Shown: positions 22,112 to 30,370, numbered from the stretch's first letter. The stretch is 41,118 bases of DNA from JBAWVR01 sp964583845 (GCA_964583845.1 CAZOXG010000002.1:1-41118), one strand, 5' to 3'. Numbers and translations are program-made. Notes: a model not told the origin generated them from the sequence alone.

Positions 22112-22624
22112 ATGAAGATGCCGTTCAAAGCATTTGCTATTGAAATTGATCGCGCTGGTGCCACAGACCTATTGAAATCGGATGTAATGACTGTCAGTAC
22201 TTTGGACTATTGGTCCAATGATGCTCGGTCCTTATTGCAACGAGAGTTCGCTTTAAGAAGCGAAGTAAATAATCAAGTAATTTGTTTTAAAAAGAAAAGG
22301 CATTATGTTGTGATTCCAGGTTTGTTTTTTGCTGGTTGTACAGACATTGAATCTGTGACAGCTATCGCTAAAAAAGAACTGGATTGTTCTTTCGCTTTTG
22401 TCGAGGATGCTTACTTTTTAAGCAAAGCAGATCCTAATATTTTAGGTTTTCCCCAGGTGATTGTTTTTCACCGTTTGGTTTTGGCTGATTTTTCGACTGA
22501 TTTGTGGCAATTGCTCACAGTTCAAAATTCAAAAGAGAAAGGGGAAGTTCTTTCTGTGGGTGTGATTGCTGAGAATGACTTCATCAAAGATCTCGCAAAT
22601 CGCCATGTCTTGTTTTCACGCTGA
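22112..22624 (+). CDS. Hypothetical protein (170 aa), possibly Nudix-like
   Basis: No family firmly recognised. AAGGAGAAATTCAC precedes the ATG. The order of strands and a central IAKKELDCSF helix, followed by FHRLVLADF and a GEVLSVGVIAENDFIKDL end, recalls the fold of Nudix proteins, but no catalytic REXXEE box is present. It may be a degenerate relative of the Nudix-like proteins at 25.7, 28.3 and 38.2 kb (inference). A promoter is likely near 22040-22067 (TTTACA/TATGGT). It ends with its own terminator. Confidence 0.68.
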   Translation: MKMPFKAFAIEIDRAGATDLLKSDVMTVSTLDYWSNDARSLLQREFALRSEVNNQVICFKKKRHYVVIPGLFFAGCTDIESVTAIAKKELDCSFAFVEDAYFLSKADPNILGFPQVIVFHRLVLADFSTDLWQLLTVQNSKEKGEVLSVGVIAENDFIKDLANRHVLFSR

Positions 22625-22640
22625 AAATAGTCAGCGAACT

Positions 22641-22672
22641 ACGTAACCCAATCCGGGTTACGTATTTTTTTT
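22641..22672 (+). terminator. Terminator of the 170-aa orphan
   Basis: The stem ACGTAACCC/GGGTTACGT is followed by an eight-T run. Confidence 0.92.
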
Positions 22673-22752
22673 CCACAAAATATCAACATTTTCTACGTTG
22701 TTTTATTTTGATATATTATGTTAAAATACAGGTCATAACATTAAGAAATAAT

Positions 22753-23898
22753 ATGGTTCAATTTTATAATGACTCAATTTTTTGGATAGAAATAGAAAAG
22801 GTCAAACCTAATCCATATCAACCTCGTAAAGAGTTTGATGATGCAAAACTCCGTGATTTATCGGAGTCTATTCGTCAGTACGGTATTTTACAGCCCTTAG
22901 TGGTCACTAGAAAGGAGTTTCAGAAGGAGGATGGTGGTTTAGCTGTTGAATACGAACTTATCTCTGGAGAGCGTCGTTTACGAGCATCCAAATTAGCTGG
23001 TCTTTCTCAAGTGCCAGTATTGATCCGTAATTCGGAAGAAAATGATTTGGTTAAATTAGAGTTAGCGATTATTGAAAACTTGCAGCGCGAGGATTTAAAT
23101 GCTGTTGATCGTGCCAGGGCTTTTCAACGTTTAGCTGATGACTTTAAATTTAAGCATACTCAGATCGCGGAAAAGGTGGGTAAGAGTCGTGAATATGTTT
23201 CTAATAGTTTGCGCATTTTATCTTTGCCACCTCACATGTTGGATGCTTTATCTATGGGGAAAATTTCTGAAGGTCACACCCGTCCATTATTGATGTTAGT
23301 GGATCGCCCTGAGGAACAGGAAGTTTTGTTCAAAGAAATCATGTTCAAGAAATTGACGGTTCGTGAAGCGGAAGCTATTTCTCGTCGTGTGGCCTATGAT
23401 CGAGTTCGCAAGAAAGCTTTGGCAATTGATCCAGAAATTGTTGAATTAGAAGAGAAGTTGGCTGAGTCTTTTGGAACCAGGGTTAAGATTGAGAGAAAAG
23501 AAACCGGTGGCAAGATTATGATCGATTTTTTCTCCAATGAAGATCTGCGCGATATTTTAAATTTGATGGAGAATCACAGTAAGGATCCCAATACTGCTTT
23601 GAATCGTCATATCAGTACGATTTTGTCTAAGCGTGAACCGGCCCCAGTGCCAGAAAAGGTAACAGTTGAGAAAGCTATTGCCGATATTATGAGAATGAAT
23701 AATGAAGTAGCTTTGAATACTAGTTCACCTATTCCAGAAGTAATTACTGAAACAAATATTCCCACAATTGTTCCTGAAAATGTTCTACCTGTCATTGATG
23801 AAGAAAAGGCGATTGATGATCGACCGAAGGAAGAGATCATTAAAGCGGAAGAAAGTGACGAAGAAGATTTGTATTCAGTGAAGAATTTCAGTATCTAA
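22753..23898 (+). CDS. parB: ParB-family chromosome partition protein
   Basis: Binds parS sites and spreads on DNA with CTP, working with ParA. The N-terminal ParB/Srx domain has PNPYQPRKEFDD (about 17-28), SIRQYGILQPLVV (about 38-50), the GERRLRA loop (about 75-81) and ENLQREDLN (about 110-118). A helix-turn-helix follows with IAEKVGKSREYVSNSLRIL (about 139-157). The C-terminal part is long and acidic (about 290-381), probably a flexible tail. The ATG at 22753 fits the common AAGAAATAAT start context seen at rpmG; the earlier start is likely promoter sequence. No parA is in the window. Confidence 0.92.
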   Translation: MVQFYNDSIFWIEIEKVKPNPYQPRKEFDDAKLRDLSESIRQYGILQPLVVTRKEFQKEDGGLAVEYELISGERRLRASKLAGLSQVPVLIRNSEENDLVKLELAIIENLQREDLNAVDRARAFQRLADDFKFKHTQIAEKVGKSREYVSNSLRILSLPPHMLDALSMGKISEGHTRPLLMLVDRPEEQEVLFKEIMFKKLTVREAEAISRRVAYDRVRKKALAIDPEIVELEEKLAESFGTRVKIERKETGGKIMIDFFSNEDLRDILNLMENHSKDPNTALNRHISTILSKREPAPVPEKVTVEKAIADIMRMNNEVALNTSSPIPEVITETNIPTIVPENVLPVIDEEKAIDDRPKEEIIKAEESDEEDLYSVKNFSI

Positions 23899-23908
23899 AT
23901 AAAATGAA

Positions 23909-23944
23909 ATGGCCGGCACCTTTCGGTGCCGGCCATTTTTTTAT
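23909..23944 (+). terminator. Bidirectional terminator between parB and rel
   Basis: The stem AATGGCCGGCACC/GGTGCCGGCCATT has A/T tails on both sides, between two convergent genes. It touches the rel stop codon. Confidence 0.92.
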
Positions 23945-25488
23945 TTTCGTTTTTTCTTTTCTTCAATATCTAACTCGTTTCTAATATGTCTTTTGGCCAT
24001 AGTAGTTTTAGCCATATCTATCCATTTAGGTGAAGGTTTGGCAGAATTCTTGGTTATTACTTCAACAATATCGCCATTTTTTAACATGGTATCTAAAGAA
24101 ACTAATTTACCGTTTACTTTGGCACCACTAACATGATGACCAATGTCCGAGTGGATTGCATAAGCAAAATCTATTGGAGAAGATTCGATCGGTAAATCAA
24201 CAACATCCCCCTTGGGAGTAAAAATAAACATACGCGCGGCAAAGAAATCTGATTTTGTGTCATTATCAACTTTGCCGTCGCCATCTTTATCAAAACCCTC
24301 TTTAACTAACTCTTTAATCCAGACCGGGATATCGTTATTAATTACACTGTGGTTATGATTACCGATGAATGGAATTTTCTTTGGCAAAAATTGTTTAAAC
24401 CAAGACATTGAAGAATCTTCTTTAGCGGGTTTATGTCCGTTTACTGAATGACACTCTTTATATGATATATGTGAAGCCACACCGTACTCAGCGTTTCGGT
24501 GCATTTCCTCAGTACGGATTTGGACCTCGACAATGCCGCCATCACCAGTAAAAATCGTGGTGTGCAAACTTTGGTAACCGTTTGGTTTTGGTAAGGCAAT
24601 ATAATCTTTGATACGTCCGGGCAAAGGGCGCCAAATACTGTGAATTATTCCTAAAATTTTATAACACTCAGTAACATCGTGGGTAATGACACGAACTGCT
24701 AAGATATCATATATTTTTTCGATATCATTATCCTTTTTTAAAAGTTTTCGGTATAAACTATAAAGTCCTTTAACGCGATAACCGGTGTGAATATCTAAAA
24801 CATTTTCTTTAGCCAGAGCTTTCTTTAATGACTTAATATATTTTTCTAAAACTGGCAAAGTTTCGCGACTTTTCTCTTTAATTAGTTCTTTGATTTTTGC
24901 GCATTCTTTTGGATAAACATAAGAAAAAGCTAGGTCTTCCATTTCTGAACTGAGTTTTCTGATACCTAAACGATAGGCGAGTGGAGCAAAGATGTCTAAT
25001 GTTTCAAGGGCGATACGAAGTTGTTTGTCTGGTCGGACATATTGCAAGGTTCTCATATTATGCAAACGATCTGCACACTTGATTACTAGAACGCGCAAGT
25101 CTTGAGACATTGCTACAAAAAGTTTTTGCAAGGACCCGATATATCTTTCTGCTCCTCGATATTTATATTTACCGAGTTTAGTGACACCAGTAATTAAAAA
25201 TAATATTTCATCACCAAATTCTTTTTTAACTTCCTCTGGAGTGGCTTTACCATCTTCAATACAGTCATGTAGTAGACCAGCGGAGATTGTAACAGAGCCC
25301 ATTTTGATACCGGCCAAATTCTTGGCGGTTTCAAAAACGTGAATAAAATACGGTTCACCAGAAAAACGAGCCTGTCCGTCGTGGGCTTTCTCGGCAAAAT
25401 TATAAGCTTTAGTTATAAGCTCAATATCTTCCTTGGTAGGGGATTCCATTAAATCAATTATTTCTTTAACGTTGGCCATATTTGTCAT
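23941..25488 (-). CDS. RelA/SpoT-type (p)ppGpp synthetase/hydrolase
   Basis: Makes and probably degrades the alarmone (p)ppGpp. HD hydrolase domain: HDCIEDG (about 77-83) and KCADRLHNMRT (about 138-148). Synthetase domain: YDILAVRVIT (about 262-271), LPKPNGYQSLHTT (about 301-313) and EVQIRTEEMH (about 322-331). TGS domain: FTPKGDVVDLP (about 430-440). It ends soon after TGS at 515 residues, without the C-terminal regulatory ACT region of full-length Rel. Between synthetase and TGS it carries FDKDGDGKVDNDTKS, which resembles a calcium-binding EF-hand/dockerin loop. The ATG at 25488 is preferred over one 27 bp upstream, with low certainty. Confidence 0.92.
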   Translation of the reverse strand: MTNMANVKEIIDLMESPTKEDIELITKAYNFAEKAHDGQARFSGEPYFIHVFETAKNLAGIKMGSVTISAGLLHDCIEDGKATPEEVKKEFGDEILFLITGVTKLGKYKYRGAERYIGSLQKLFVAMSQDLRVLVIKCADRLHNMRTLQYVRPDKQLRIALETLDIFAPLAYRLGIRKLSSEMEDLAFSYVYPKECAKIKELIKEKSRETLPVLEKYIKSLKKALAKENVLDIHTGYRVKGLYSLYRKLLKKDNDIEKIYDILAVRVITHDVTECYKILGIIHSIWRPLPGRIKDYIALPKPNGYQSLHTTIFTGDGGIVEVQIRTEEMHRNAEYGVASHISYKECHSVNGHKPAKEDSSMSWFKQFLPKKIPFIGNHNHSVINNDIPVWIKELVKEGFDKDGDGKVDNDTKSDFFAARMFIFTPKGDVVDLPIESSPIDFAYAIHSDIGHHVSGAKVNGKLVSLDTMLKNGDIVEVITKNSAKPSPKWIDMAKTTMAKRHIRNELDIEEKKKRK

Positions 25489-25542
25489 TGTATTACTTCT
25501 ATAATTTTTAGGCAAATATTATTGTGATTTTTATATATATAC

Positions 25543-25641
25543 GTCTCTGCGAAACTTTGCGAAGTAGTCCAGAAATCAGAATATCCATTAATACTAATGA
25601 AGACTGAGCTGGATTGCTTCGTCAGAATTCGCAGTGACGAC
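25543..25641 (-). repeat. Extragenic palindromic repeat (REP-like)
   Basis: The left arm CTCTGCGAAACTTTGCGAAG (within 25543-25573) and the right arm GGATTGCTTCGTCAGAATTC (within 25609-25641) are imperfect inverted repeats. The GGATTGCTTCGTC...CGCAGTGACG arrangement resembles extragenic palindromes seen in many bacterial genomes. The centre (25574-25608) is AT-rich. It lies in the gap between rel and the terminator of the next minus gene. Confidence 0.6.
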
Positions 25642-25673
25642 ATTCGTTAGTGATTAGTATTTTTACATTAAAA

Positions 25674-25714
25674 AACCGCTTAGCTTTTCCCAGAGAGGAA
25701 AAGCCAAGCGGTTT
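25674..25714 (-). terminator. Terminator of the Nudix-like 188-aa gene
   Basis: The stem AACCGCTTAGCTTTTCC/GGAAAAGCCAAGCGGTT, with one mismatch, is followed on the minus strand by a T run. Confidence 0.9.
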
Positions 25715-25724
25715 GGCACAACCC

Positions 25725-26291
25725 TTATCCAGGGTGCCAATTAAAGAGACGATGCTTGATGCAGGCGGGTGTATGTCCTTTCCTCGGAATCAAGACAACC
25801 TTCACGGCCTGCAAAGTTTTCGATATGACCGCTACCTCATCCTTGGTCATAAAGTAAGCTGGTACATTGGACTGTTGTCCGTTGACCAACACTTTCTTGG
25901 CTCCACCACGCGTGATAAGGTCGCCGGTACTCGGACAGACCTGTACCATCACAAGATTTGTCTTCGGTGATGAGGCTTGAATGCACCACAGGTGATCCAT
26001 GGCATCCACGACGGCGCCGAAGACCAAGGTCTCGTCGCCATCATTGGATTGACACAGGCCGCGAGTGACAAGCTCTCCCTCAAGCTGGCTCACATTGACG
26101 AAGTCTTTACCGAGAGACTCTGTAGCCAGGCGGAGGATTGCTCTATGAAAGCGTTCGCTTTCGTCAAGAATACCTTGGCAAGTTGGCCGAAGGCAATTTG
26201 GAAACTGGCTGTCGGTTGTCAGGATGGCACTGAGAGTACCATCTACTTCTGCCACCACCAGTATCAAACTGACCGATCTCGTCTCTTTCAT
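25725..26291 (-). CDS. Degenerate Nudix-like protein (188 aa)
   Basis: Start set by AAGGAGACCAACAA. The layout matches the intact Nudix protein at 28.3 kb: an ILVVAEVDGTLSAIL strand pair at the N-terminus, a helix ESERFHRAILRLATESLG where the Nudix box should be, then a PSTGDLITRG stretch similar to PSTGGLVKIHRG in the other. The REXXEE residues are replaced (ILRLATES), so hydrolase activity is doubtful. The leader contains the hairpin GCAGAAGGCAATTCTTCTGC. A TATAGT box lies near 26348. Paralogy is inferred from layout and short matches only. Confidence 0.68.
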   Translation of the reverse strand: MKETRSVSLILVVAEVDGTLSAILTTDSQFPNCLRPTCQGILDESERFHRAILRLATESLGKDFVNVSQLEGELVTRGLCQSNDGDETLVFGAVVDAMDHLWCIQASSPKTNLVMVQVCPSTGDLITRGGAKKVLVNGQQSNVPAYFMTKDEVAVISKTLQAVKVVLIPRKGHTPACIKHRLFNWHPG

Positions 26292-26372
26292 TTGTTGGTC
26301 TCCTTAGAATTGTTTGTCGTGCAGAAGAATTGCCTTCTGCTAATCCAAAAACACTATAACATTTTTTATTAG

Positions 26373-26424
26373 AAATGGCAAATTAAAACCCCACACCAGG
26401 ACTTCCGAAGGGAAGTGAGTTGGT
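26373..26424 (-). repeat. Direct repeat copy 1 (terminator-like)
   Basis: A 52-bp unit matching 28199-28250 with three differences. It holds the hairpin ACCAGGACTTCC...GGAAGTGAGTTGGT followed on the minus strand by GGGGTTTTAATTT. It lies 23 bp past the stop of the HEAT/kinase-like gene and likely acts as its terminator. Confidence 0.8.
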
Positions 26425-26446
26425 TGTGCTGTAACAAACGCCTTAT

Positions 26447-28123
26447 TTATTTTCCTGGAGAAAAAGCCTGATCAAAATCAATTAAATATAACCTAGGAAA
26501 ACGATTAAAATCTGGTTTACCATTTTCATTTCTAAAAAATCTTAGACAAAAGTTGCCATCGTGAGGGTGACCATGTTCAAAATTTATACTACTTAACACC
26601 GCCTTTATTTTATTTTTTTGTTCTTCAAGTTCAGATTCAAATTTAGTTGATATTTCTTTCCACCTAGCCAAACTAAGATCTAAGACTCCACTATACACCC
26701 TAATTGAACCATTCTTATTAATGCTAAATGATTGGATTGGTTCTATTGGAACGTAATCAAAACCAGCCTGCTGCCACAGTTTCCAATTCTCATATATAGA
26801 TTGCCACGATAGAAAAGCTTCTGGTGTAATTTCTCTTATTATCGTTTTGTCTTTTAAGTCACCACCAAGTAAAATAGTTTCTGAACCTGTCTTATCAAAA
26901 TTAGCTCGAGAGAATTTTTCTTTTCTTACTGCTCCATTTTTGTATAATGCTGGTTTAATCAAGTATTCTTCTAAACCTTTTTCCTTCATTAATTTATACA
27001 ACCCTTTCCTTTCATTTTTGGGAATATAGTCAATCATTCCAATTGATGAGGTTTGCACTTTAGGATCAACACTTTCTAAACTCTGTCTAATCCTTAGTAA
27101 AACATTCTTCCACAAGGAAGGCTTTTCCGGCTCAGAGACAAAATTAATGTTATCAACTGATAGTATTTGAATCTCTAGATTTGAATGAGACAAACCTTCC
27201 CTGATAAGACTAGCTCTCTCATTTACAGGAGCAAACCGAATATTTTCAGCCGATATTTTTTGTACTTCTGGGTTAGGGTGATTAAAACCGTCTTTAATAA
27301 GGAGTGTTATTTCATCTTTGGGAGCATCGCCCATCATTAAAGCTGATGTAATTTGAACTTCTGGATTTGAATGAGACAAACCTTCTCTAATAAGTGTTGA
27401 TCTTTCGTCTCCAAATGCTCTTTCAATTATTTTAACTGATTCCACCTGAACTTTTGGGTTAGGGTGTTTTAAACATTCTCTAATAAGATTAGCTATCATA
27501 TTTTCAGGAGCAAACCGAATATTTTCAGCCGATATTTTTTGTACTTCTGGATTAGAGTGATTTAAACCTTCTTCAATAAGCGATAATGTTTTAGTTACTG
27601 GAGCATTGTCCAATAATTTGGCCGATGTAATTTGAACTTCGGAGTCAGTACTATTTAATCCATTTTTGATTTTTTGTAAAACAATTTCTCGCAGAAAACC
27701 CTTTTGAGTTTTAGGTGCAAACCAAATAGTTTCAGACGAAATTATTTGTACTTCTGGGTTGAGATGACTTAGACCTTCTTCAATAAGTGGTGTTATCTCA
27801 TCTTCTGATATAAATTTAATAGCCTCGGCTGCTGCTTTTTGCACCTCAGGGTCAGAATTAGCTAAGCCTTCTTTAATAAGAAAGAATGTTTTTGAGTTAG
27901 GAGTGAATAGACTTTCATTAATTTCATGCACCAAAGGTGAAATTTTCTTCTCTTTATTTTTAGTAATAATTAAATCAATCTTCTCATTATTTCTAATTTT
28001 ATCCTCTTTGTATCTATCAAAACTATGTTCAGTTATCTGATTTTGCCCAGGAATTTCATACATTTTCAAATATTTTGGTAGTGGTGACTCAGGACTTTCA
28101 ATTTTTTGCACAGGTCTTTCCAT
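26447..28123 (-). CDS. HEAT-repeat protein with C-terminal kinase-like domain
   Basis: The 558-residue protein starts with ~70 polar residues. A run of about eight to ten HEAT-like repeats of ~31-40 residues follows (about 75-350), each with a variation of LIREGLSHSNPEVQ and a second helix. The C-terminal ~200 residues resemble a phosphotransferase/kinase lobe: EHGHPHDGNFCLRF (about 519-532) and YLIDFDQAF (about 545-553) match the HGDxHxxN and DFD catalytic motifs of APH/RIO-type kinases. HEAT repeats are usually protein-binding scaffolds. The longer in-frame start (28222) is in a hydrophobic AT-rich stretch and is rejected. It is AT-richer than both neighbours and sits between two copies of a direct repeat, suggesting insertion. 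Confidence 0.72.
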   Translation of the reverse strand: MERPVQKIESPESPLPKYLKMYEIPGQNQITEHSFDRYKEDKIRNNEKIDLIITKNKEKKISPLVHEINESLFTPNSKTFFLIKEGLANSDPEVQKAAAEAIKFISEDEITPLIEEGLSHLNPEVQIISSETIWFAPKTQKGFLREIVLQKIKNGLNSTDSEVQITSAKLLDNAPVTKTLSLIEEGLNHSNPEVQKISAENIRFAPENMIANLIRECLKHPNPKVQVESVKIIERAFGDERSTLIREGLSHSNPEVQITSALMMGDAPKDEITLLIKDGFNHPNPEVQKISAENIRFAPVNERASLIREGLSHSNLEIQILSVDNINFVSEPEKPSLWKNVLLRIRQSLESVDPKVQTSSIGMIDYIPKNERKGLYKLMKEKGLEEYLIKPALYKNGAVRKEKFSRANFDKTGSETILLGGDLKDKTIIREITPEAFLSWQSIYENWKLWQQAGFDYVPIEPIQSFSINKNGSIRVYSGVLDLSLARWKEISTKFESELEEQKNKIKAVLSSINFEHGHPHDGNFCLRFFRNENGKPDFNRFPRLYLIDFDQAFSPGK

Positions 28124-28198
28124 AGAAGAAATATAGCATAAAACTATATTAGTTTCGAATTTTGATAAAATATAAAAGTGTATATGGTAAGGCAATAA

Positions 28199-28250
28199 AA
28201 ATGGCAAATTAAAACCCCACACCAGGACTTCCGAGGGGAAGTGAACTGGT
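28199..28250 (-). repeat. Direct repeat copy 2 (terminator-like)
   Basis: The partner of 26373-26424, with a better hairpin (ACCAG...CTGGT outer stem, ACTTCC/GGAAGT inner stem). It lies 18 bp past the stop of the Nudix gene and likely ends its transcript. A base change in the outer stem leaves pairing possible in both copies. Confidence 0.8.
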
Positions 28251-28267
28251 GGAGGTTTGGGATAGAC

Positions 28268-28795
28268 TCATGATAGTTTGTTGAAGAGTTCGGAGGCAAT
28301 TTTGACCGCCTTGAGTTCGTCATCAAACATGGTGATACCCTCAAGTGGGGCTCCGGCCATCATCATTTCCTTGGTTGCGATTCTCACGTTGGGCAGGTCT
28401 CCCCGGTGGATTTTGACCAGGCCACCGGTGCTGGGGCCGAGTCTAATCCAGTCGAGCGATTCAAGGGAGACCACACACCCGAAGGTGGTCATCTCTTTCT
28501 TGTTAGTGACCAAAGTCACCAATTCGGTCAGTCCGGTTTCTTCGCCAATCCTTTTGATGTGGTCGGCGAAATGTGGGCCGAGTTCTTCTTCAATTTCACG
28601 CATCAGACCGGCAATAGGAGTTTCGCCGGCATTGAGTTTGCCGTGGCAAGTGACTTGTGTCACGCCAGCAAAGAGTGAAGGGCTCATTTCACGTTCGGTG
28701 CTATAGGCACCACGTTTTTGACCAATCGCGACCATCTGTCCATCAAGGTCCGTGATGAGAACAATCAGTCCGGCACCTTTTTCTTTTTCCGACAT
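28268..28795 (-). CDS. Nudix hydrolase (175 aa)
   Basis: The complete Nudix box is present: G at about residue 52, E of NAGE, then MREIEEELG (about 66-74), after strand IVLITDLDGQMVAIG (about 11-25). The rest does not name a substrate. AAAGGAGACACTCC precedes the ATG, and a TTGACA/TATTGT promoter with 16-bp spacing lies about 75 bp upstream. The leader contains a palindrome (AGAAAACGTTTTCT, near 28837). GC-rich orphan-type unit, unlike the AT-rich Nudix gene at 18.7 kb. Confidence 0.85.
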   Translation of the reverse strand: MSEKEKGAGLIVLITDLDGQMVAIGQKRGAYSTEREMSPSLFAGVTQVTCHGKLNAGETPIAGLMREIEEELGPHFADHIKRIGEETGLTELVTLVTNKKEMTTFGCVVSLESLDWIRLGPSTGGLVKIHRGDLPNVRIATKEMMMAGAPLEGITMFDDELKAVKIASELFNKLS

Positions 28796-28868
28796 GGAGT
28801 GTCTCCTTTGTATGGTTCAGTGAACAGTGTCATCAGAAAACGTTTTCTGATCAAGTTCGTTCATTTAC

Positions 28869-28896
28869 ACAATATAACTAATTTCATCTTTGTCAA
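28869..28896 (-). promoter_or_regulatory. sigma70-type promoter of the 175-aa Nudix gene
   Basis: On the minus strand TTGACA and TATTGT are 16 bp apart. The palindrome AGAAAACGTTTTCT lies about 20-30 bp downstream, where a repressor could bind. Confidence 0.65.
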
Positions 28897-28911
28897 ATAT
28901 ATATAAAAAAA

Positions 28912-28942
28912 CACCTCAAGGCCGATAGGTCAGCCTTGAGGT
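28912..28942 (-). terminator. Terminator of the 297-aa orphan
   Basis: The stem ACCTCAAGGC/GCCTTGAGGT is followed on the minus strand by a seven-T run. Confidence 0.9.
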
Positions 28943-28956
28943 TGAGGACATATGAA

Positions 28957-29850
28957 TTATCCTTTCTTGTCATTCGCATTCGTTGGACGGTGATAGTCTT
29001 CCATCACCACGTCCCGGATTTGATACCGGGTGATTTCCTTGTTGATGTTCATGGGTAGGCTCGGAAAGCCAATGCAATCCTTGCCGATTATCAACTGGTA
29101 GGGCTCGTTGGTCGAGTTCTCGTACCAGATGGGATCATAGGTGATGTAGCGATGCTTCACCCAGTCCTTTTCTGGTTTGTCGACCAACTCGAGTTCCCAC
29201 TTTTTGAACAGCGTAAAGGCCCAGCCGTGTTTCTTGCCATCGTCGGTAACGACGGCGAAGATACAGGGAACGTCGCCGAAGGTACAGCCGGTGCCGGGAA
29301 TGTTACCGGACCTGTGAACACGGCCAGCTCCCGATGTCGCTGCGAAGCTTTCAATCACCACGGCGTCTTTGGGAAAGGCGTACAGGTCGGCGATGTCGCG
29401 ACCCTTGTTCAGTTCCCAAAGCGGCAGAAGACAGGCGCTGCGCTTACATGTTTTGGGGTTCACACCTTCACTGATCACGAGCTGAGGCAGTTCGTGAAAA
29501 TAAATGACGGCGTTCGGTGGCACGCAAGGGAGAGTTTGCAGTTTTCCGTCATGGCAGACGAGGGTACTGCAAGCATAACGCATGAGTCTGAACTCTGGCC
29601 AGGTGGATTCGTAGTAAACCGTGACGACGTGGGGTTCGCACTCTGACACCTCCAGTTCTATCGCTTTCTTGCCGGTCGGGAACTCCATCGGTATAACGAC
29701 CTTGCTCCGGTCGTTCCAGATCTCGATACCTCCCTTGGCCTTCTTGGCATAGGCCACATTGTTCTTGTTGGGCGAACCGGGAATAAAGAACTTCACCGGA
29801 TCTTTGATGCTCATGGATTCGACTTGGATACGAGTGAATTCCTTCGTCAT
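28957..29850 (-). CDS. Hypothetical protein (297 aa)
   Basis: No family recognised. It is probably soluble and beta-rich, with about eight Cys (for example CSTLVC near residues 93-98 and CKRSAC near 134-139) and many Pro and Trp; no signal peptide. AAAAGGAGTCACACC precedes the ATG. Promoter TTGACT/TAGTAT (17 bp) lies about 90 bp upstream. One of the most GC-rich genes here. Terminator follows. A metal- or disulfide-stabilised fold is possible, but nothing names a function. Confidence 0.75.
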   Translation of the reverse strand: MTKEFTRIQVESMSIKDPVKFFIPGSPNKNNVAYAKKAKGGIEIWNDRSKVVIPMEFPTGKKAIELEVSECEPHVVTVYYESTWPEFRLMRYACSTLVCHDGKLQTLPCVPPNAVIYFHELPQLVISEGVNPKTCKRSACLLPLWELNKGRDIADLYAFPKDAVVIESFAATSGAGRVHRSGNIPGTGCTFGDVPCIFAVVTDDGKKHGWAFTLFKKWELELVDKPEKDWVKHRYITYDPIWYENSTNEPYQLIIGKDCIGFPSLPMNINKEITRYQIRDVVMEDYHRPTNANDKKG

Positions 29851-29937
29851 GGTGTGACTCCTTTTCTTTTTACTTTATTGACATTTTACAAACAACACTG
29901 TGAAAGCTAGCAAACAGGCTAGTTTCGGTTCAAAAAC

Positions 29938-29966
29938 ATACTATAACATAATATCTATTTAGTCAA
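29938..29966 (-). promoter_or_regulatory. sigma70-type promoter of the 297-aa orphan
   Basis: On the minus strand TTGACT and TAGTAT are separated by 17 bp. The leader contains the inverted repeat CTAGCAAACAGGCTAG, near 29907-29922, similar to the leader motif of the SPFH operon. Confidence 0.72.
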
Positions 29967-30004
29967 TATAATATAGACAATATATGAATTTTGTTATATT
30001 TAAG

Positions 30005-30033
30005 TTGACAGCAGTAATTATATAGTATATAAT
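30005..30033 (+). promoter_or_regulatory. Consensus sigma70 promoter of the 68-aa membrane protein
   Basis: A perfect TTGACA and a perfect TATAAT are separated by exactly 17 bp, 67 bp before the start codon. Confidence 0.88.
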
Positions 30034-30100
30034 TTTTACCGAATTGGTTTCATGTCTGAAGGCATGGAATAAGAAGCTTCAATTTTTAAGGAGACAGAAA

Positions 30101-30307
30101 ATGTATACGGAAATGCCCAAACAGTCGTCTACTTTCATGGAACTAACAGTCTTCACTACCGGTTTTTTGGTCGGTATCTGGAGTCTGGGAATTGCTGAAC
30201 TGCGTTTCTGGGACACCGAAAGGCGTCGCGCCTTGTTCTATGTTTCCGTTACGGAACTTTACGGTCTTCAGGCCAGCATTCTATTTCTCGGTACCTACCA
30301 ACGGTAG
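30101..30307 (+). CDS. Small membrane protein (68 aa)
   Basis: AAGGAGACAGAAA precedes the ATG. One TM segment (about residues 13-33) is followed by a basic RRRALFYVS stretch and a C-terminal hydrophobic part. No family recognised. It has a full consensus promoter and a terminator, so it is likely well expressed. The start 57 bp upstream in frame has no ribosome site. Confidence 0.72.
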   Translation: MYTEMPKQSSTFMELTVFTTGFLVGIWSLGIAELRFWDTERRRALFYVSVTELYGLQASILFLGTYQR

Positions 30308-30318
30308 TGTACATCAAG

Positions 30319-30367
30319 CCATCCGGCTCATCGGTCCCTCAAGGATCGGAGCTGGGTGGTTTTTTAA
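30319..30367 (+). terminator. Terminator of the 68-aa gene
   Basis: The long stem CCATCCGGCTC/GAGCTGGGTGG, with inner pairing CGGTCC/GGATCG, is followed by a six-T run. Confidence 0.85.
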
Positions 30368-30370
30368 TTA

